NCBI GenBank assembly: GCA_024638855.1
Contig: JAHEJP010000008.1
Span: 1-37,530 of the forward strand
From: Chloroflexota bacterium
Lineage (GTDB): Bacteria; Chloroflexota; Anaerolineae; Promineifilales; Promineifilaceae
Direction of reading: 5' to 3'
DNA: 37,530 nucleotides
Part shown: positions 24,056 to 32,582 of the stretch, in pieces
Position numbering within the stretch: position 1 is the stretch's first letter
Layout of the letters: the number at the start of each line of letters is the position of its first letter
Notes under the pieces: model-generated
Database searches by the model: none
What the model was told of the DNA's origin: nothing
The model's input: only the letters and a program-made list of their open reading frames with translations
Position numbers and translations under genes: made by a program

Positions 24056-24265
24056 ATGAAAACTGACCCCCTTCATCCACAGCATGAAATGATAACCAAA
24101 ATTGTTATGGATTGGTTCCCCCAGCCGTATGAAGGTAGTGGGTATCGCGCGATACGACGCCCTTGGGGAATCTACTGGGATAATTGCCCCGATTATCCCA
24201 GCCAACTTCAGGCTGACGGCGTCGAAGAATTCCTGGCCGATCTAGAAGCGTACTATGAAGATTAA
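24056..24265 (+). CDS. Small uncharacterised protein, 69 aa
   Basis: ATG with AGAGATT at 4 to 5 bases upstream, a modest ribosome site. The protein is acidic and aromatic-rich (D-W-F-P-Q-P-Y-E-G-S-G-Y-R, then P-W-G-I-Y-W-D-N-C-P-D-Y-P) with a helical acidic end (V-E-E-F-L-A-D-L-E-A-Y-Y-E-D). No family recognised, no signal peptide, no membrane segment. It sits 45 bases after the ADH and 12 bases before the GNAT gene, so it is probably co-transcribed. Coding is likely but function is unknown. Confidence 0.5.
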   Translation: MKTDPLHPQHEMITKIVMDWFPQPYEGSGYRAIRRPWGIYWDNCPDYPSQLQADGVEEFLADLEAYYED

Positions 24266-24277
24266 GAGCCTGTTATC

Positions 24278-24856
24278 ATGGTTGATGATCACGAAGGAGA
24301 TAGTCAACTTGGGCCGGCTCTCGAAGAGGCAGGTTTCACCAAAGAGAAGGTCGATGTTTTCCTGGCCCACAGCGGCCCGCTGCCCCCTAGCGTGAGGCTG
24401 GATCGATTGGTTATTGAACGATCGACTAGGGAAAATGTGGCTGAGATCGCCGAGACGAAGATGTGGGCTTTTTCTCGTTCTGATAATTCGCCGTCGGCCA
24501 AGGAACTTGAGAGCCAGACGAAACGACACTTAACCGAGCTAGATGGCATTGGCCGTGGAATGTTGGCCAGGCTATCGGGTGATCCCGCCGGTATGATCTG
24601 GTGGTATGATGACCCGGTTGATATCTGGATCAATTTGTTAGGTGTCCGTATGACATACAGAGGATTAGGGATCGGCCGGGCTTTATTGCACCAGTTGCTG
24701 AAAGACAGTTATGAACGGGGTTGCCGCTCAATGCTAATCAATGTGATGGAAGAAAATTGTGGCGCAATCCAGCTATAAAGGCGCCTAGGTTTCGGTGACC
24801 AGGTTTATTGGCGCCAGCACTATATCCCTCACTGGATATCGTCTCGAGTCGATTAA
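24278..24856 (+). pseudogene. GNAT acetyltransferase with an in-frame TAA
   Basis: The ORF from ATG 24278 encodes the GNAT core: V-R-M-T-Y-R-G-L-G-I-G-R-A-L-L is the acetyl-CoA-binding motif A, preceded by I-W-I-N-L-L-G. It then runs N-V-M-E-E-N-C-G-A-I-Q-L and hits TAA at 24776-24778. The same frame continues R-R-L-G-F-G-D-Q-V-Y-W-R to TAA 24854. In GNATs this place normally reads A-x-x-L-Y-x-x-L-G-F, so the TAA replaces the conserved Tyr. Read through, the protein would be 192 aa. A nonsense mutation (TAT or TAC to TAA) or sequencing error is likely; the truncated product would lack the last strands of the fold. TAA is not a Sec codon, so recoding is not the explanation. Confidence 0.65.
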
Positions 24857-24893
24857 ACGACTTAAAAATCATGCCTTAGCAGGAGATTCGATA

Positions 24894-25619
24894 ATGGAAT
24901 CTATGATTGATGTAATTGGATTTGACGCCGACGATACGCTCTGGCATAACGAATCGCTCTATTCCTTGACCCAAGAGCGATTCGCTGAATTATTGTCACC
25001 ATATGAACATAGCGAATCCGTCTACCGGAAACTGTTTGAAACAGAGACGCGTAATCTCAAATTGTTTGGCTATGGGATCAAGGGTTTCACCTTGTCAATG
25101 ATCGAAACGGCGATTGAACTGACCCGGGGGGAAATATGTGGTCCAGATATTCAATTCATTATCAACTATGGAAAGGAAATGCTAGCTTCGCCGGTGCGCC
25201 CTTTGGACCAGGTACAAACGGTGTTGGAAGAACTTTCTACCATTTACCGCCTAATGCTGATTACAAAGGGCGATCTGTTTGATCAGGAGACGAAGCTGGC
25301 CCGATCTGGTTTGGCGAGTTATTTTGAAATCGTCGAAATTGTTAGCGAGAAAACTGAGATGATGTATCGGGACCTGCTGGGGAAGCATGGAATCGAAGCC
25401 GAACGTTTCTTGATGGCCGGCAATTCGCTCCGGTCAGATATCTTGCCTGTCGTCGCCATTGGCGGGCATGCGGTTTACATCCCTTACCATATAACCTGGC
25501 AACATGAGACTGTCGGTGAAAATAAGGCAGTTGCGGCCGATTACCATCAAATCGGACACATTGGCGATCTTCCAGATTTAATGGCGAAATTGGATCGAAG
25601 GAAAAGGCCAAATATATAG
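24894..25619 (+). CDS. HAD family hydrolase (YjjG-like phosphatase)
   Basis: 241 aa from the ATG at 24894, chosen because AGGAG lies 8 bases upstream and the protein then begins just before motif I. Motif I is G-F-D11-A-D13-D-T-L-W-H-N-E with the nucleophile and acid/base Asp; motif II is L-I-T-K-G-D; the last motif is M-A-G-N-S-L-R-S-D-I. A helical cap lies between motifs I and II. Such enzymes dephosphorylate small metabolites or nucleotides. Last gene of the plus-strand run; it converges on the GT4 gene. Confidence 0.88.
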   Translation: MESMIDVIGFDADDTLWHNESLYSLTQERFAELLSPYEHSESVYRKLFETETRNLKLFGYGIKGFTLSMIETAIELTRGEICGPDIQFIINYGKEMLASPVRPLDQVQTVLEELSTIYRLMLITKGDLFDQETKLARSGLASYFEIVEIVSEKTEMMYRDLLGKHGIEAERFLMAGNSLRSDILPVVAIGGHAVYIPYHITWQHETVGENKAVAADYHQIGHIGDLPDLMAKLDRRKRPNI

Positions 25620-25656
25620 AACCTGAGCTGGCACCTGCACACAAAAGAAAAGTTAT

Positions 25657-26790
25657 CTATTCAAGGGCTTTATCTAGGGTTTGAAGGATTTGATCAGCCG
25701 CCCGATCCCAGTTAAAGCGCTTGCTGTTACGGTATCCCTCGCCAATGAGCGTTTGACGATAAGTCTCGTCAGTCATTATCCGCTCGATTCCCCTGGCTAT
25801 GTCTGCGCTGTCCAGCGGATCGACTAGGAGTGCTGCGTCACCAGCGATTTCAGGAAGAGAGCTAGTATTCGAACAAAGCACCGGCGTGCCGCAAGCGTTA
25901 CTTTCGACGACCGGAAAGCCAAATCCTTCATAGAGCGAGGGGTAAAGCAACGCTTCAGCTCCTGAGATAAGAGCCGCCTTGTCCTCATCTGCCACAAAGC
26001 CTGGTAGCAATATTGGTTTTTGCCCTTGATCTGGGTCATTAATCAATGCCAATGCTGCGAGAGATTCAATATGCTCCAGCAGCTCTTGAGCCTGCCAACC
26101 GATTTTGCCAGCCAATACCAATTGGGCCTTAACGCCACTGTTGATGAACGCTTCGGCTAGCCGGTCCAGGTTCTTTCGAGGTTGAATGGTCCCTATATAC
26201 AGTAAATAAGGTGAGGAGATATCGTATTTAGCTTGGACAGCGGCTAGTTGATCCAGTTCCGTAACCGGCCGCAGTTCGGTATCATAACCCGGATAAATGA
26301 CGTCGATATTGCCCTCTTCGACTTCATACAGCCTAATAAGATCATCTCTAGTGGCTAACGAATCGACCACTATCCGCCGGCTACGCCGGCTATTGTGCCC
26401 AGTGCTCCAGCGCAAATAAAGGCGTTGCCGGTCAGTATGCGCCGCTGGGAAATAATCGAAGCCTAGATCATGGATTGTGGCAACGCTCGGACCTCGGTAG
26501 CTATAGGGGATGACATGAGCCGGCGTGAAAAAAACGTCTGGAGGACGGCCGATCAACTGCCTTGCTAAACGAATATGGCTCCAAATCCTTGGGAATGGGA
26601 TGATTACTCGTTCAACATGTTTGGCTTCAGTGAATAGCGATTCATCCGGTGGCTGGTTGAAGTAAAGGCGCAAACAATGTTCTGTGTGGGCCGTTTTGGA
26701 TATAAGGGCCCGGATGAGGAATAAAGCGTAAGCTTCCGTGCCGGTTCGCTGCTTGGCAACCGCTCTGCTAGCGTCAATGCCGATGAGCAT
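25657..26790 (-). CDS. GT4 family glycosyltransferase
   Basis: 377 aa. The N-terminus M-L-I-G-I-D-A-S-R-A...R-T-G-T-E-A-Y and the donor-site pieces G-T-I-Q-P-R-K-N-L-D-R-L and Y-E-G-F-G-F-P-V-V-E-S-N-A-C-G-T-P-V-L define a GT4 enzyme with its E-x7-E motif. It is related in layout to the GT4 encoded at 15229-16350 but clearly diverged. Probably acts on a lipid-linked glycan in the cytoplasm. Separated by 113 bases from the SH3 gene upstream, so it may have its own promoter there. Confidence 0.9.
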   Translation of the reverse strand: MLIGIDASRAVAKQRTGTEAYALFLIRALISKTAHTEHCLRLYFNQPPDESLFTEAKHVERVIIPFPRIWSHIRLARQLIGRPPDVFFTPAHVIPYSYRGPSVATIHDLGFDYFPAAHTDRQRLYLRWSTGHNSRRSRRIVVDSLATRDDLIRLYEVEEGNIDVIYPGYDTELRPVTELDQLAAVQAKYDISSPYLLYIGTIQPRKNLDRLAEAFINSGVKAQLVLAGKIGWQAQELLEHIESLAALALINDPDQGQKPILLPGFVADEDKAALISGAEALLYPSLYEGFGFPVVESNACGTPVLCSNTSSLPEIAGDAALLVDPLDSADIARGIERIMTDETYRQTLIGEGYRNSKRFNWDRAADQILQTLDKALE

Positions 26791-26903
26791 GGTTTTTAAA
26801 TCTCATTATTCCGACACAGCTCCTACCGGCTCAAAAAACCCAACTAGCTACTCTAGCTTGAGATCCCACTATTTTTGAAATCGGGCTTAGATATTGATCG
26901 AAT

Positions 26904-27482
26904 TTAGCCACATTCACCGATCTTGAGAAATTCTTCGACGACCCATCCCTCCTGTTGGGCAACCGTTCGAACCTTCCGCCATATGAAGCCGTTTACTTCT
27001 TCCGGTCCATCTTCGAGCAAGGTTAGGATAGAACCGTCGGGCAATATGGTAACATCAGCTCCAGCGGGGGCATCCCTTAAGGTTAGACCACTACCGGCCG
27101 TGCCCTCGACGATGGCCCGGCATATGATGGCTGTCGGCGTCACCGTGGGGACATTGGGATCTACAGTTGCAGTAGGCGAAGGCGTTGGCGGTTGGGATTG
27201 CAGCACGGGTTCTGTGGTGGCGGTTACGATGATTTCGCCGCCGTCTTCCGCTTCGAAAACACCGCCAACATCGGTGACTTGCTGATAGTTGTATATCAGC
27301 AACCCTACGGCCGCCAAGAACAATATGACGCTACCGATCAAGGTAAAACTCGCACGGCGCAGCATCGTTTCTCGCTCTAAAGTATAAAAACGAGCCCCAC
27401 CTCGACGTATACCACGATAGGCTGAAAATGCCCCGATCAAGGCTATAACGGTCAATATTACCGGAATCGTGATCCCGCTCAT
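26904..27482 (-). CDS. Membrane protein with extracytoplasmic SH3b domain
   Basis: 192 aa. Two hydrophobic segments (about 4-22 and 46-67) are followed by a Thr/Pro-rich linker (P-P-T-P-S-P-T-A-T-V-D-P) and a C-terminal bacterial SH3 domain (about 120-190) with G-L-T-L-R-D-A-P-A-G-A, the L-N-V-R-x-x-P-like start, and E-E-V-N-G-F-I-W-R-K-V and E-G-W-V-V-E-E-F-L. Such domains bind cell-wall or surface ligands. The ATG overlaps the tsaC stop by 4 bases, so it is coupled to a housekeeping gene. Confidence 0.8.
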   Translation of the reverse strand: MSGITIPVILTVIALIGAFSAYRGIRRGGARFYTLERETMLRRASFTLIGSVILFLAAVGLLIYNYQQVTDVGGVFEAEDGGEIIVTATTEPVLQSQPPTPSPTATVDPNVPTVTPTAIICRAIVEGTAGSGLTLRDAPAGADVTILPDGSILTLLEDGPEEVNGFIWRKVRTVAQQEGWVVEEFLKIGECG

Positions 27483-28144
27483 GTTGCCGCTGCCGTTGGC
27501 GCTGCTGTTGGCGTTGCTGTTGGCGCTGCTGTTGGCAGGCCGAGTTCTTCTGGACGCAAAGGTCCCTGGCGTATTATTTGAGGTGGGGAAAGAGTACAGT
27601 CCACTATTGTTGATGCCTTGGCATAGCGCACGGTACCACCGTCGATGACCGCGGCGACAGCATGGCCCAACGCCTCCAGAGCTTCAAGTGCATTTAGGGC
27701 AGGCGCTTGACCCGAAAGATTGGCGCTGCTTGTGGCTACGGCCCCGCCGGCATGGTGAATAAAGCGCCGGGCGATCTCATTATCAGGTACGCGGACAGCA
27801 ATATTATTCCCAGGTGTTAATTCGGCCGGAAGTCGTGGATTACGGGGCAAAATCAAAGTCAGCGGCCCAGGCCAAAAACTGTCCGCTAAATCTTGGGCTA
27901 CTTGAGGAATTCCGACCGCAACCTGTAATATTTGCTCGGCATCGGACAATAATACTGGAATACCTTTATTTATGGGCCGGTTCTTCGCGTCATAGAGCCG
28001 GCGGATGGCAGTTGGATCTTGGATCTGGACGCCCACGCCGTAAAGCGTGTCCGTTGGGAAAGCAATCAACTTACCTTGTTTCAAAAGCGCAGCTGCCTTC
28101 TCGATGGCACCTGGTTGGTTAGCTGACAGTAGCTTAGCTTGCAT
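27479..28144 (-). CDS. tsaC: L-threonylcarbamoyladenylate synthase (TsaC/Sua5/YrdC)
   Basis: 221 aa. It makes the activated threonylcarbamoyl group used for t6A37 in ANN-decoding tRNAs. The YrdC signature is L-I-A-F-P-T-D-T-L-Y-G-V-G and K-N-R-P-I-N-K-G-I-P-V-L-L, with the later V-A-T-S-S-A-N-L-S-G-Q. It lacks the Sua5 C-terminal domain and instead ends in an odd P-T-A-A/P-T-A-T repeat tail (about residues 205-221) encoded by four 12-bp repeats. It overlaps prmC by 11 bases and the SH3 gene by 4; pairing of prmC with tsaC is a common neighbourhood. Confidence 0.93.
   Translation of the reverse strand: MQAKLLSANQPGAIEKAAALLKQGKLIAFPTDTLYGVGVQIQDPTAIRRLYDAKNRPINKGIPVLLSDAEQILQVAVGIPQVAQDLADSFWPGPLTLILPRNPRLPAELTPGNNIAVRVPDNEIARRFIHHAGGAVATSSANLSGQAPALNALEALEALGHAVAAVIDGGTVRYAKASTIVDCTLSPPQIIRQGPLRPEELGLPTAAPTATPTAAPTAAAT
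27489..27536 (-). repeat. Four tandem 12-bp repeats in the tsaC 3' end
   Basis: On the plus strand the units are GCTGCCGTTGGC, GCTGCTGTTGGC, GTTGCTGTTGGC and GCTGCTGTTGGC. Each encodes P-T-A-A or P-T-A-T in the tsaC frame, so copy-number change would lengthen or shorten the protein by four residues without a frameshift. Confidence 0.9.
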
Positions 28145-28991
28145 CTGTTATTTCCACTAGACGGTCCAAACCAGAAAGATCTGGGGACACTTTGACCTGG
28201 GCAGCTGGGAAAATGGAACGGGCCAGATCTAGTACGGCCGATCCCTGCTGCCAGCCGATTTCAAGAAATATGGCCCCGCCTGACGCCAGCCGTATCTTCG
28301 CCGTGTTAAGCAATTGCCTGATTAAATCTAAACCATCAGAGCCGCCCTGTAAGGCTATGTCCGGCTCAAACCATTTTACCCCATCGTCAAGGAGGGTCCA
28401 CTCGTCGTCAGCTACGTATGGTAGGTTGGCAATGATGAGATCGATCTCTCCGCTTACTGCTTCGAGCAATGGACCTTGTCGGAAGCTTATTTGCTGTTCG
28501 ACACCATGGACTTTCGCGTTATGGTGGGCGATCTCCAAAGCAGCTATTGAAATATCGGTAGCCTCAATGCGCCCTGACGGGAAATGGTGGGCCAGACTAA
28601 TCGCGATACAGCCGCTACCGGTACCTACATCCACGACAAGCAAATGCTCTTTTTGAATTGCCCTTTGATCCAGCCAGGCCAGTGCTGCTTGGACTAACAA
28701 TTCGGTTTCTGGTCTGGGAATAAGGACAGCAGGGCTGACCTTGAAATCACGCCCATAGAATGGCGCGATCCCGGTAAGGTAGGGGATAGGCATACTTTCT
28801 GCCGCCTCTTCCAGCAAGGCAAAGTAATCCTTTTTTTGACTGCTTGAAAGTTGATCATCAGCATGGGCAACAAGGTAAGCATGATTCTGCTGGAGAACGT
28901 ATTGTAATAACAGGCGTGCGTCCAAGCCAGGACTAGGCGATGTGGCCAACATTTCGTGGCCGGCTACCAAGGCATCTTGAATTGTCATCAT
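28134..28991 (-). CDS. prmC: Peptide chain release factor N5-glutamine methyltransferase
   Basis: 285 aa from the ATG at 28991; a TTG at 29048 would add 19 residues, but PrmC proteins normally start near M-T-I-Q-D-A-L, so the shorter form is preferred. It methylates the GGQ glutamine of release factors. Visible: the N-terminal helical domain with S-P-S-P-G-L-D-A-R-L-L-L, the SAM site V-V-D-V-G-T-G-S-G-C-I-A-I-S-L, and the catalytic I-I-A-N-L-P-Y-V. The usual N-P-P-Y is N-L-P-Y here. The 139 bases upstream, to the cysC gene, hold no other gene. Confidence 0.92.
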   Translation of the reverse strand: MMTIQDALVAGHEMLATSPSPGLDARLLLQYVLQQNHAYLVAHADDQLSSSQKKDYFALLEEAAESMPIPYLTGIAPFYGRDFKVSPAVLIPRPETELLVQAALAWLDQRAIQKEHLLVVDVGTGSGCIAISLAHHFPSGRIEATDISIAALEIAHHNAKVHGVEQQISFRQGPLLEAVSGEIDLIIANLPYVADDEWTLLDDGVKWFEPDIALQGGSDGLDLIRQLLNTAKIRLASGGAIFLEIGWQQGSAVLDLARSIFPAAQVKVSPDLSGLDRLVEITDAS

Positions 28992-29130
28992 TTTGGGAGT
29001 TCGATTGAGGACTTTTTCGATGATTGGAATTGGTCTACTTGGGCGCAATTTGGGCTAAGTTTCCTGGCTTCGCCAAAAAGATATGGGCCAAGATACCATT
29101 TTCTCACTTTAGTACTCAATTCAGCAATAC

Positions 29131-29691
29131 TTAATATATATTCTGGTAAGGAATCAACGAGCGATCTTCCAAGTATTCCAAAATCTCATTGGCACTTTCT
29201 AAAGGCGTTTGATGATCTGTTTTAATATGAATGTCAGGATCGACTGGGGATTCGTAAGGATCTGATATTCCTGTGAAATTCTCAATCTCGCCTGCGATAG
29301 CTTTTTTGTACAAACCTTTCACGTCGCGTTCGATCACATCCTCGAGTGATGCATCGACGAACACTTCGATAAAAGTAGTCGTTTCCAGACGGACTTTGTC
29401 ACGAACAGCCTGGTAGGGGGATATGAATGAGCAGATGCAGGCGACGCCGTTGCGGGAAAGCAACTTGGCTACAAATGTCACCCTTTCGATGTTCTTATCG
29501 CGATCTTCCTTGCTGAAACCAAGATCGCTGGTCAAGCCCTGGCGAACGGTGTCACCGTCAAGCCGTTCGACTTTCAAGCTTCGGCTCCTAAGGTCGCCCT
29601 CAATGATCTCGGCGATGGTGGTCTTACCGGATCCGGAAAGGCCTGTAAGCCACAGAACGAATCCTTTTTGTTCTAGTGATTTCTGGATCAT
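29131..29691 (-). CDS. cysC: Adenylylsulfate kinase
   Basis: 186 aa. It phosphorylates APS to PAPS, the activated sulfate donor. The P-loop is G-L-S-G-S-G-K-T-T (17-25), followed by R-L-D-G-D-T-V-R-Q-G-L, L-G-F-S-K-E-D-R-D-K-N-I, and F-I-S-P-Y-Q-A-V-R-D, all typical of CysC. It overlaps the preceding alkaline-phosphatase-superfamily gene by 4 bases (ATGA), with ATP sulfurylase upstream of that. Length is close to the usual 180-200 aa. Confidence 0.95.
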   Translation of the reverse strand: MIQKSLEQKGFVLWLTGLSGSGKTTIAEIIEGDLRSRSLKVERLDGDTVRQGLTSDLGFSKEDRDKNIERVTFVAKLLSRNGVACICSFISPYQAVRDKVRLETTTFIEVFVDASLEDVIERDVKGLYKKAIAGEIENFTGISDPYESPVDPDIHIKTDHQTPLESANEILEYLEDRSLIPYQNIY

Positions 29692-31121
29692 AATTCTATT
29701 CGTTTCCCTTGCATATCGGCCGGTATCGGCAAACCGAAGATATCCAAAACAGTGGGAGCGAAATCCATCAATTGTGTGTCCCGGAGTTCTTTACCCCCCA
29801 TATTTCGTTCAGGTGGCGTGTGAATATAAATGCCGTTGACTGCATGATTGGCATCGTCTGGCCCGGTGTCATTTTCAAATGTATAGATACTGCCATGGCC
29901 AAACGTGCCCACGGATCGCCAGCCCAAATTATCAAAATAGACGATCAGGTCAGGCGGAACGTTACGTACTTCCTGATAGATATCTTGCGGCTTGTATACT
30001 TTGGTATCAAGTACATTTCCATCTGGGCCAGGAATTGACTTGATATGGCTAGCTAACTTATCTCGGAAATTTTCGTACTCATCCGCTTTAATCACACCGT
30101 TTGGTTCTCGGCCGGCAACGTTGAGGAAAATCCGCCCATAATATCCCCCATCACCCCAGGCAGTGGTTTTTTCCCAATCCACTTCCACTTTTTCAAAGGA
30201 GGAAAGATGGCCGACGGGTGGATCCTCAAACAGAACCAGGTAGCCTTCTCGCCTCAACCATTCATTGATGCAGAGACCGCCGTCCATTTTTTTGACGCCA
30301 TGGTCGGAGATGACCATGATGTGGGTTTCCGGTGGTAATCTTTCCAGAAGTGTACCGATTTCCTGGTCTAAATAATTGTAATACTCCTTAATCGAGTTGA
30401 CATAAGGACTATCAGGATCATGTTTGGGATGGTTCGGATCGTGATGAGCCCAAAGACCATGGTGAATCCGGTCGACGCCCATTTCCACAAACATGAAAAA
30501 ATCCCATTCCTTCTCGTCCAGCAGATAACGCAAGACCTGAAAGCGTTTTCGAGTCATGTCATTGATTTGCTGCAAGAGAAATGATTTGTCATCGGTTCGG
30601 AATTGAGGCACGTCGACATCATACACTTCAGGTGCTAACAGTTGGTTGATTTCATCCTGAAGTGTTGGTGGGTGAGCCCACTGGATCTTGGGGTTGGTAG
30701 TGCTGGGTGTTAGAAAACTGGAAACGAGCAGGCCATTGATTGGTTTTACTGGATAAGTCTGGGGCACTCCGACGACGATAGATTGCTTACCTGCTTCGCC
30801 AAGGATATCCCAGATCCGTTTTTCTTTGACGGATAAACCGGTGGCGATATATCGATTATCATAACTATAATCCGACCGGTTTCGAAAGCCATAAAAGCCG
30901 AGCTTTCCAGGATCTTTGCTGCTGGTCATGCTGCTCCAAGCTGGGACCGTAATGGCCGGGGTTGAGCTATACATGACGCTATAGGCGCCGCCGTCTAATA
31001 ACGCCTTAAGATTTGGCAATTCATTTCGCCAGGCATCAAAGATGAGTTCTGGCGGTGCACAATCTAAGCCGATCACAAAGACCTTGGGATCTTTCTTCCG
31101 GCCGAAAATTTTCTTGAACAT
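29688..31121 (-). CDS. Alkaline-phosphatase-superfamily phosphodiesterase/phosphatase-like protein
   Basis: 477 aa. The type I phosphodiesterase/nucleotide pyrophosphatase pattern is clear: metal Asp in V-I-G-L-D-C-A-P-P, probable nucleophile T58 in T-P-A-I-T-V-P-A-W-S-S-M, D-R-I-H-H-G-L-W for a metal site, I-S-D-H-G-V-K, and a C-terminal H within V-G-T-F-G-H-G-S or D-D-A-N-H-A-V-N-G-I-Y. No signal peptide or membrane segment, so it acts in the cytoplasm, unlike many relatives. Its place between ATP sulfurylase and APS kinase, coupled to the latter, suggests work on a nucleotide or sulfonucleotide such as PAP, PAPS or APS, but this is inference. Confidence 0.85.
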   Translation of the reverse strand: MFKKIFGRKKDPKVFVIGLDCAPPELIFDAWRNELPNLKALLDGGAYSVMYSSTPAITVPAWSSMTSSKDPGKLGFYGFRNRSDYSYDNRYIATGLSVKEKRIWDILGEAGKQSIVVGVPQTYPVKPINGLLVSSFLTPSTTNPKIQWAHPPTLQDEINQLLAPEVYDVDVPQFRTDDKSFLLQQINDMTRKRFQVLRYLLDEKEWDFFMFVEMGVDRIHHGLWAHHDPNHPKHDPDSPYVNSIKEYYNYLDQEIGTLLERLPPETHIMVISDHGVKKMDGGLCINEWLRREGYLVLFEDPPVGHLSSFEKVEVDWEKTTAWGDGGYYGRIFLNVAGREPNGVIKADEYENFRDKLASHIKSIPGPDGNVLDTKVYKPQDIYQEVRNVPPDLIVYFDNLGWRSVGTFGHGSIYTFENDTGPDDANHAVNGIYIHTPPERNMGGKELRDTQLMDFAPTVLDIFGLPIPADMQGKRIEL

Positions 31122-31140
31122 GGTTCGTTACTCTTGTTTT

Positions 31141-32361
31141 CTAGCCGTCGCTTTTGTCAACCTCATTATTGTTCTTTATACCATCTAACAAAACCTTAGA
31201 CACTTCTGGCCGGGTGAATTCCGGCGGCAACATCTCACCTCGCTCGAGCATCTCGCGAACCTGGGTACCACTGAGATATATCCAATCTTCTCTACCGTGT
31301 GGACAGGTCTTTGAACTGACCACCATGCCGCATTTCCGGCAGAAGAAAGTGTAATCGAAGGGTAAGATTTCGATGCCTACTTCCTCACGGGTAAAGTCAT
31401 TGAAGATTTGTTGTGCATCATAAGTGCCGTAGTAATTGCCCACACCGGCGTGATCGCGGCCAACGATGAAATGGGTACAGCCATAATTTTTTCGCAGCAA
31501 GGCGTGAAAAATGGCTTCACGAGGGCCAGCATAGCGCATCGCCGCCGGGAAGACACCTAATAGTACGCTTTCGGCCGGATAGTAATCGCGCAGAATCGCT
31601 TCATAACTGGCGATGCGCACATCGGCCGGGATATCGTCCGCCTTGGTTTCTCCCACTAATGGGTGCAAAAAAAGGCCGTCGACGATCTCTAGCGCAGCTT
31701 TCTGAATATATTCGTGGGCCCGGTGAATCGGATTGCGGGTTTGGAAGCCGACTATTCGGCGCCAGCCGCGCCGGGCAAACATTCGCCTGGTTTGGGCCGG
31801 AGAGTGGCGAAGCTCGGGAAATTCGCTCTTGGCTGCGGCCGGCAGGTCGACGACCCATATGTCGCCACCTAGTAGAACGTCGCCTTGTTTATTCAGGCGG
31901 GCAACTCCTGGGTGGGCTTCGTCTTTTGTGCCGTAGACCAGTTCGGCTTCCTGCTCTTTATCATAAACGTATTTTTCGGCGATTTCCATGATTGCCAAGA
32001 CATGCCCATTTTCGCAAAGGGCCACTTCCTGGTCAGTTTCGATCCCGACCGCATCTTCACTGCTTATCGCAAGGGTAACCGGTATCGACCACAGCAGGTT
32101 GTTGCTCAGGCGCATCTCTTTGACGACCCGCTCGTAGTCAGTCTGTCCCATAAATCCGGAAAGCGGGCTCATAGCCCCCGTGGCGATTAGCTCCAAATCG
32201 GACAGATTCATCGGGCTTAGATTGATTTTTTTTAAGGTTTCGGCTCGCTCCTGGACCGCCTGGCGCATCTGGCCGCGCAGCATACGATTGACCAGCTGAC
32301 CGCCATGAGGTGGGCTAATATCCAGGAGAGCGATGGTGTTCGTTGTGGTTTCATTCTCCAT
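31141..32361 (-). CDS. sat: Sulfate adenylyltransferase (ATP sulfurylase)
   Basis: 406 aa homo-oligomeric form that joins ATP and sulfate to APS. Signature pieces: V-G-F-Q-T-R-N-P-I-H-R-A-H-E-Y (nucleotide-binding), L-H-P-L-V-G-E-T-K, M-R-Y-A-G-P-R-E-A-I-F-H, and I-V-G-R-D-H-A-G-V-G. A C-x-x-C...C-P-H cluster (F-F-C-R-K-C-G-M-V then T-C-P-H-G) may bind zinc as in some thermophile enzymes. First gene of the sat - phosphodiesterase - cysC group. On the minus strand a TATAAT-like box lies about 30 bases upstream of the ATG. Confidence 0.96.
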   Translation of the reverse strand: MENETTTNTIALLDISPPHGGQLVNRMLRGQMRQAVQERAETLKKINLSPMNLSDLELIATGAMSPLSGFMGQTDYERVVKEMRLSNNLLWSIPVTLAISSEDAVGIETDQEVALCENGHVLAIMEIAEKYVYDKEQEAELVYGTKDEAHPGVARLNKQGDVLLGGDIWVVDLPAAAKSEFPELRHSPAQTRRMFARRGWRRIVGFQTRNPIHRAHEYIQKAALEIVDGLFLHPLVGETKADDIPADVRIASYEAILRDYYPAESVLLGVFPAAMRYAGPREAIFHALLRKNYGCTHFIVGRDHAGVGNYYGTYDAQQIFNDFTREEVGIEILPFDYTFFCRKCGMVVSSKTCPHGREDWIYLSGTQVREMLERGEMLPPEFTRPEVSKVLLDGIKNNNEVDKSDG

Positions 32362-32582
32362 CTGACATTTCTCTCTTATATAATTGATATTATACGTTTC
32401 GTTCCGGGCAATCCGGATTGACTCTGCTATGACTGCGAATAAACATCAAAAACGCATCGTCGACGACGATGCGGCTACATTTGAATTGTACGACCCTTCA
32501 CAAGTATGGGCAAAAGCGACTCCTGCTGATCCAAAATGAAGGATAATTGCTCGTGAGATAATTGACCTCAAGACATTATCGG

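Noticed and set aside
24776-24778. Recoding at the GNAT stop codon
   Set aside because: The codon is TAA, which is not used for Sec, and it replaces a Tyr, so a simple nonsense change or error is more likely.
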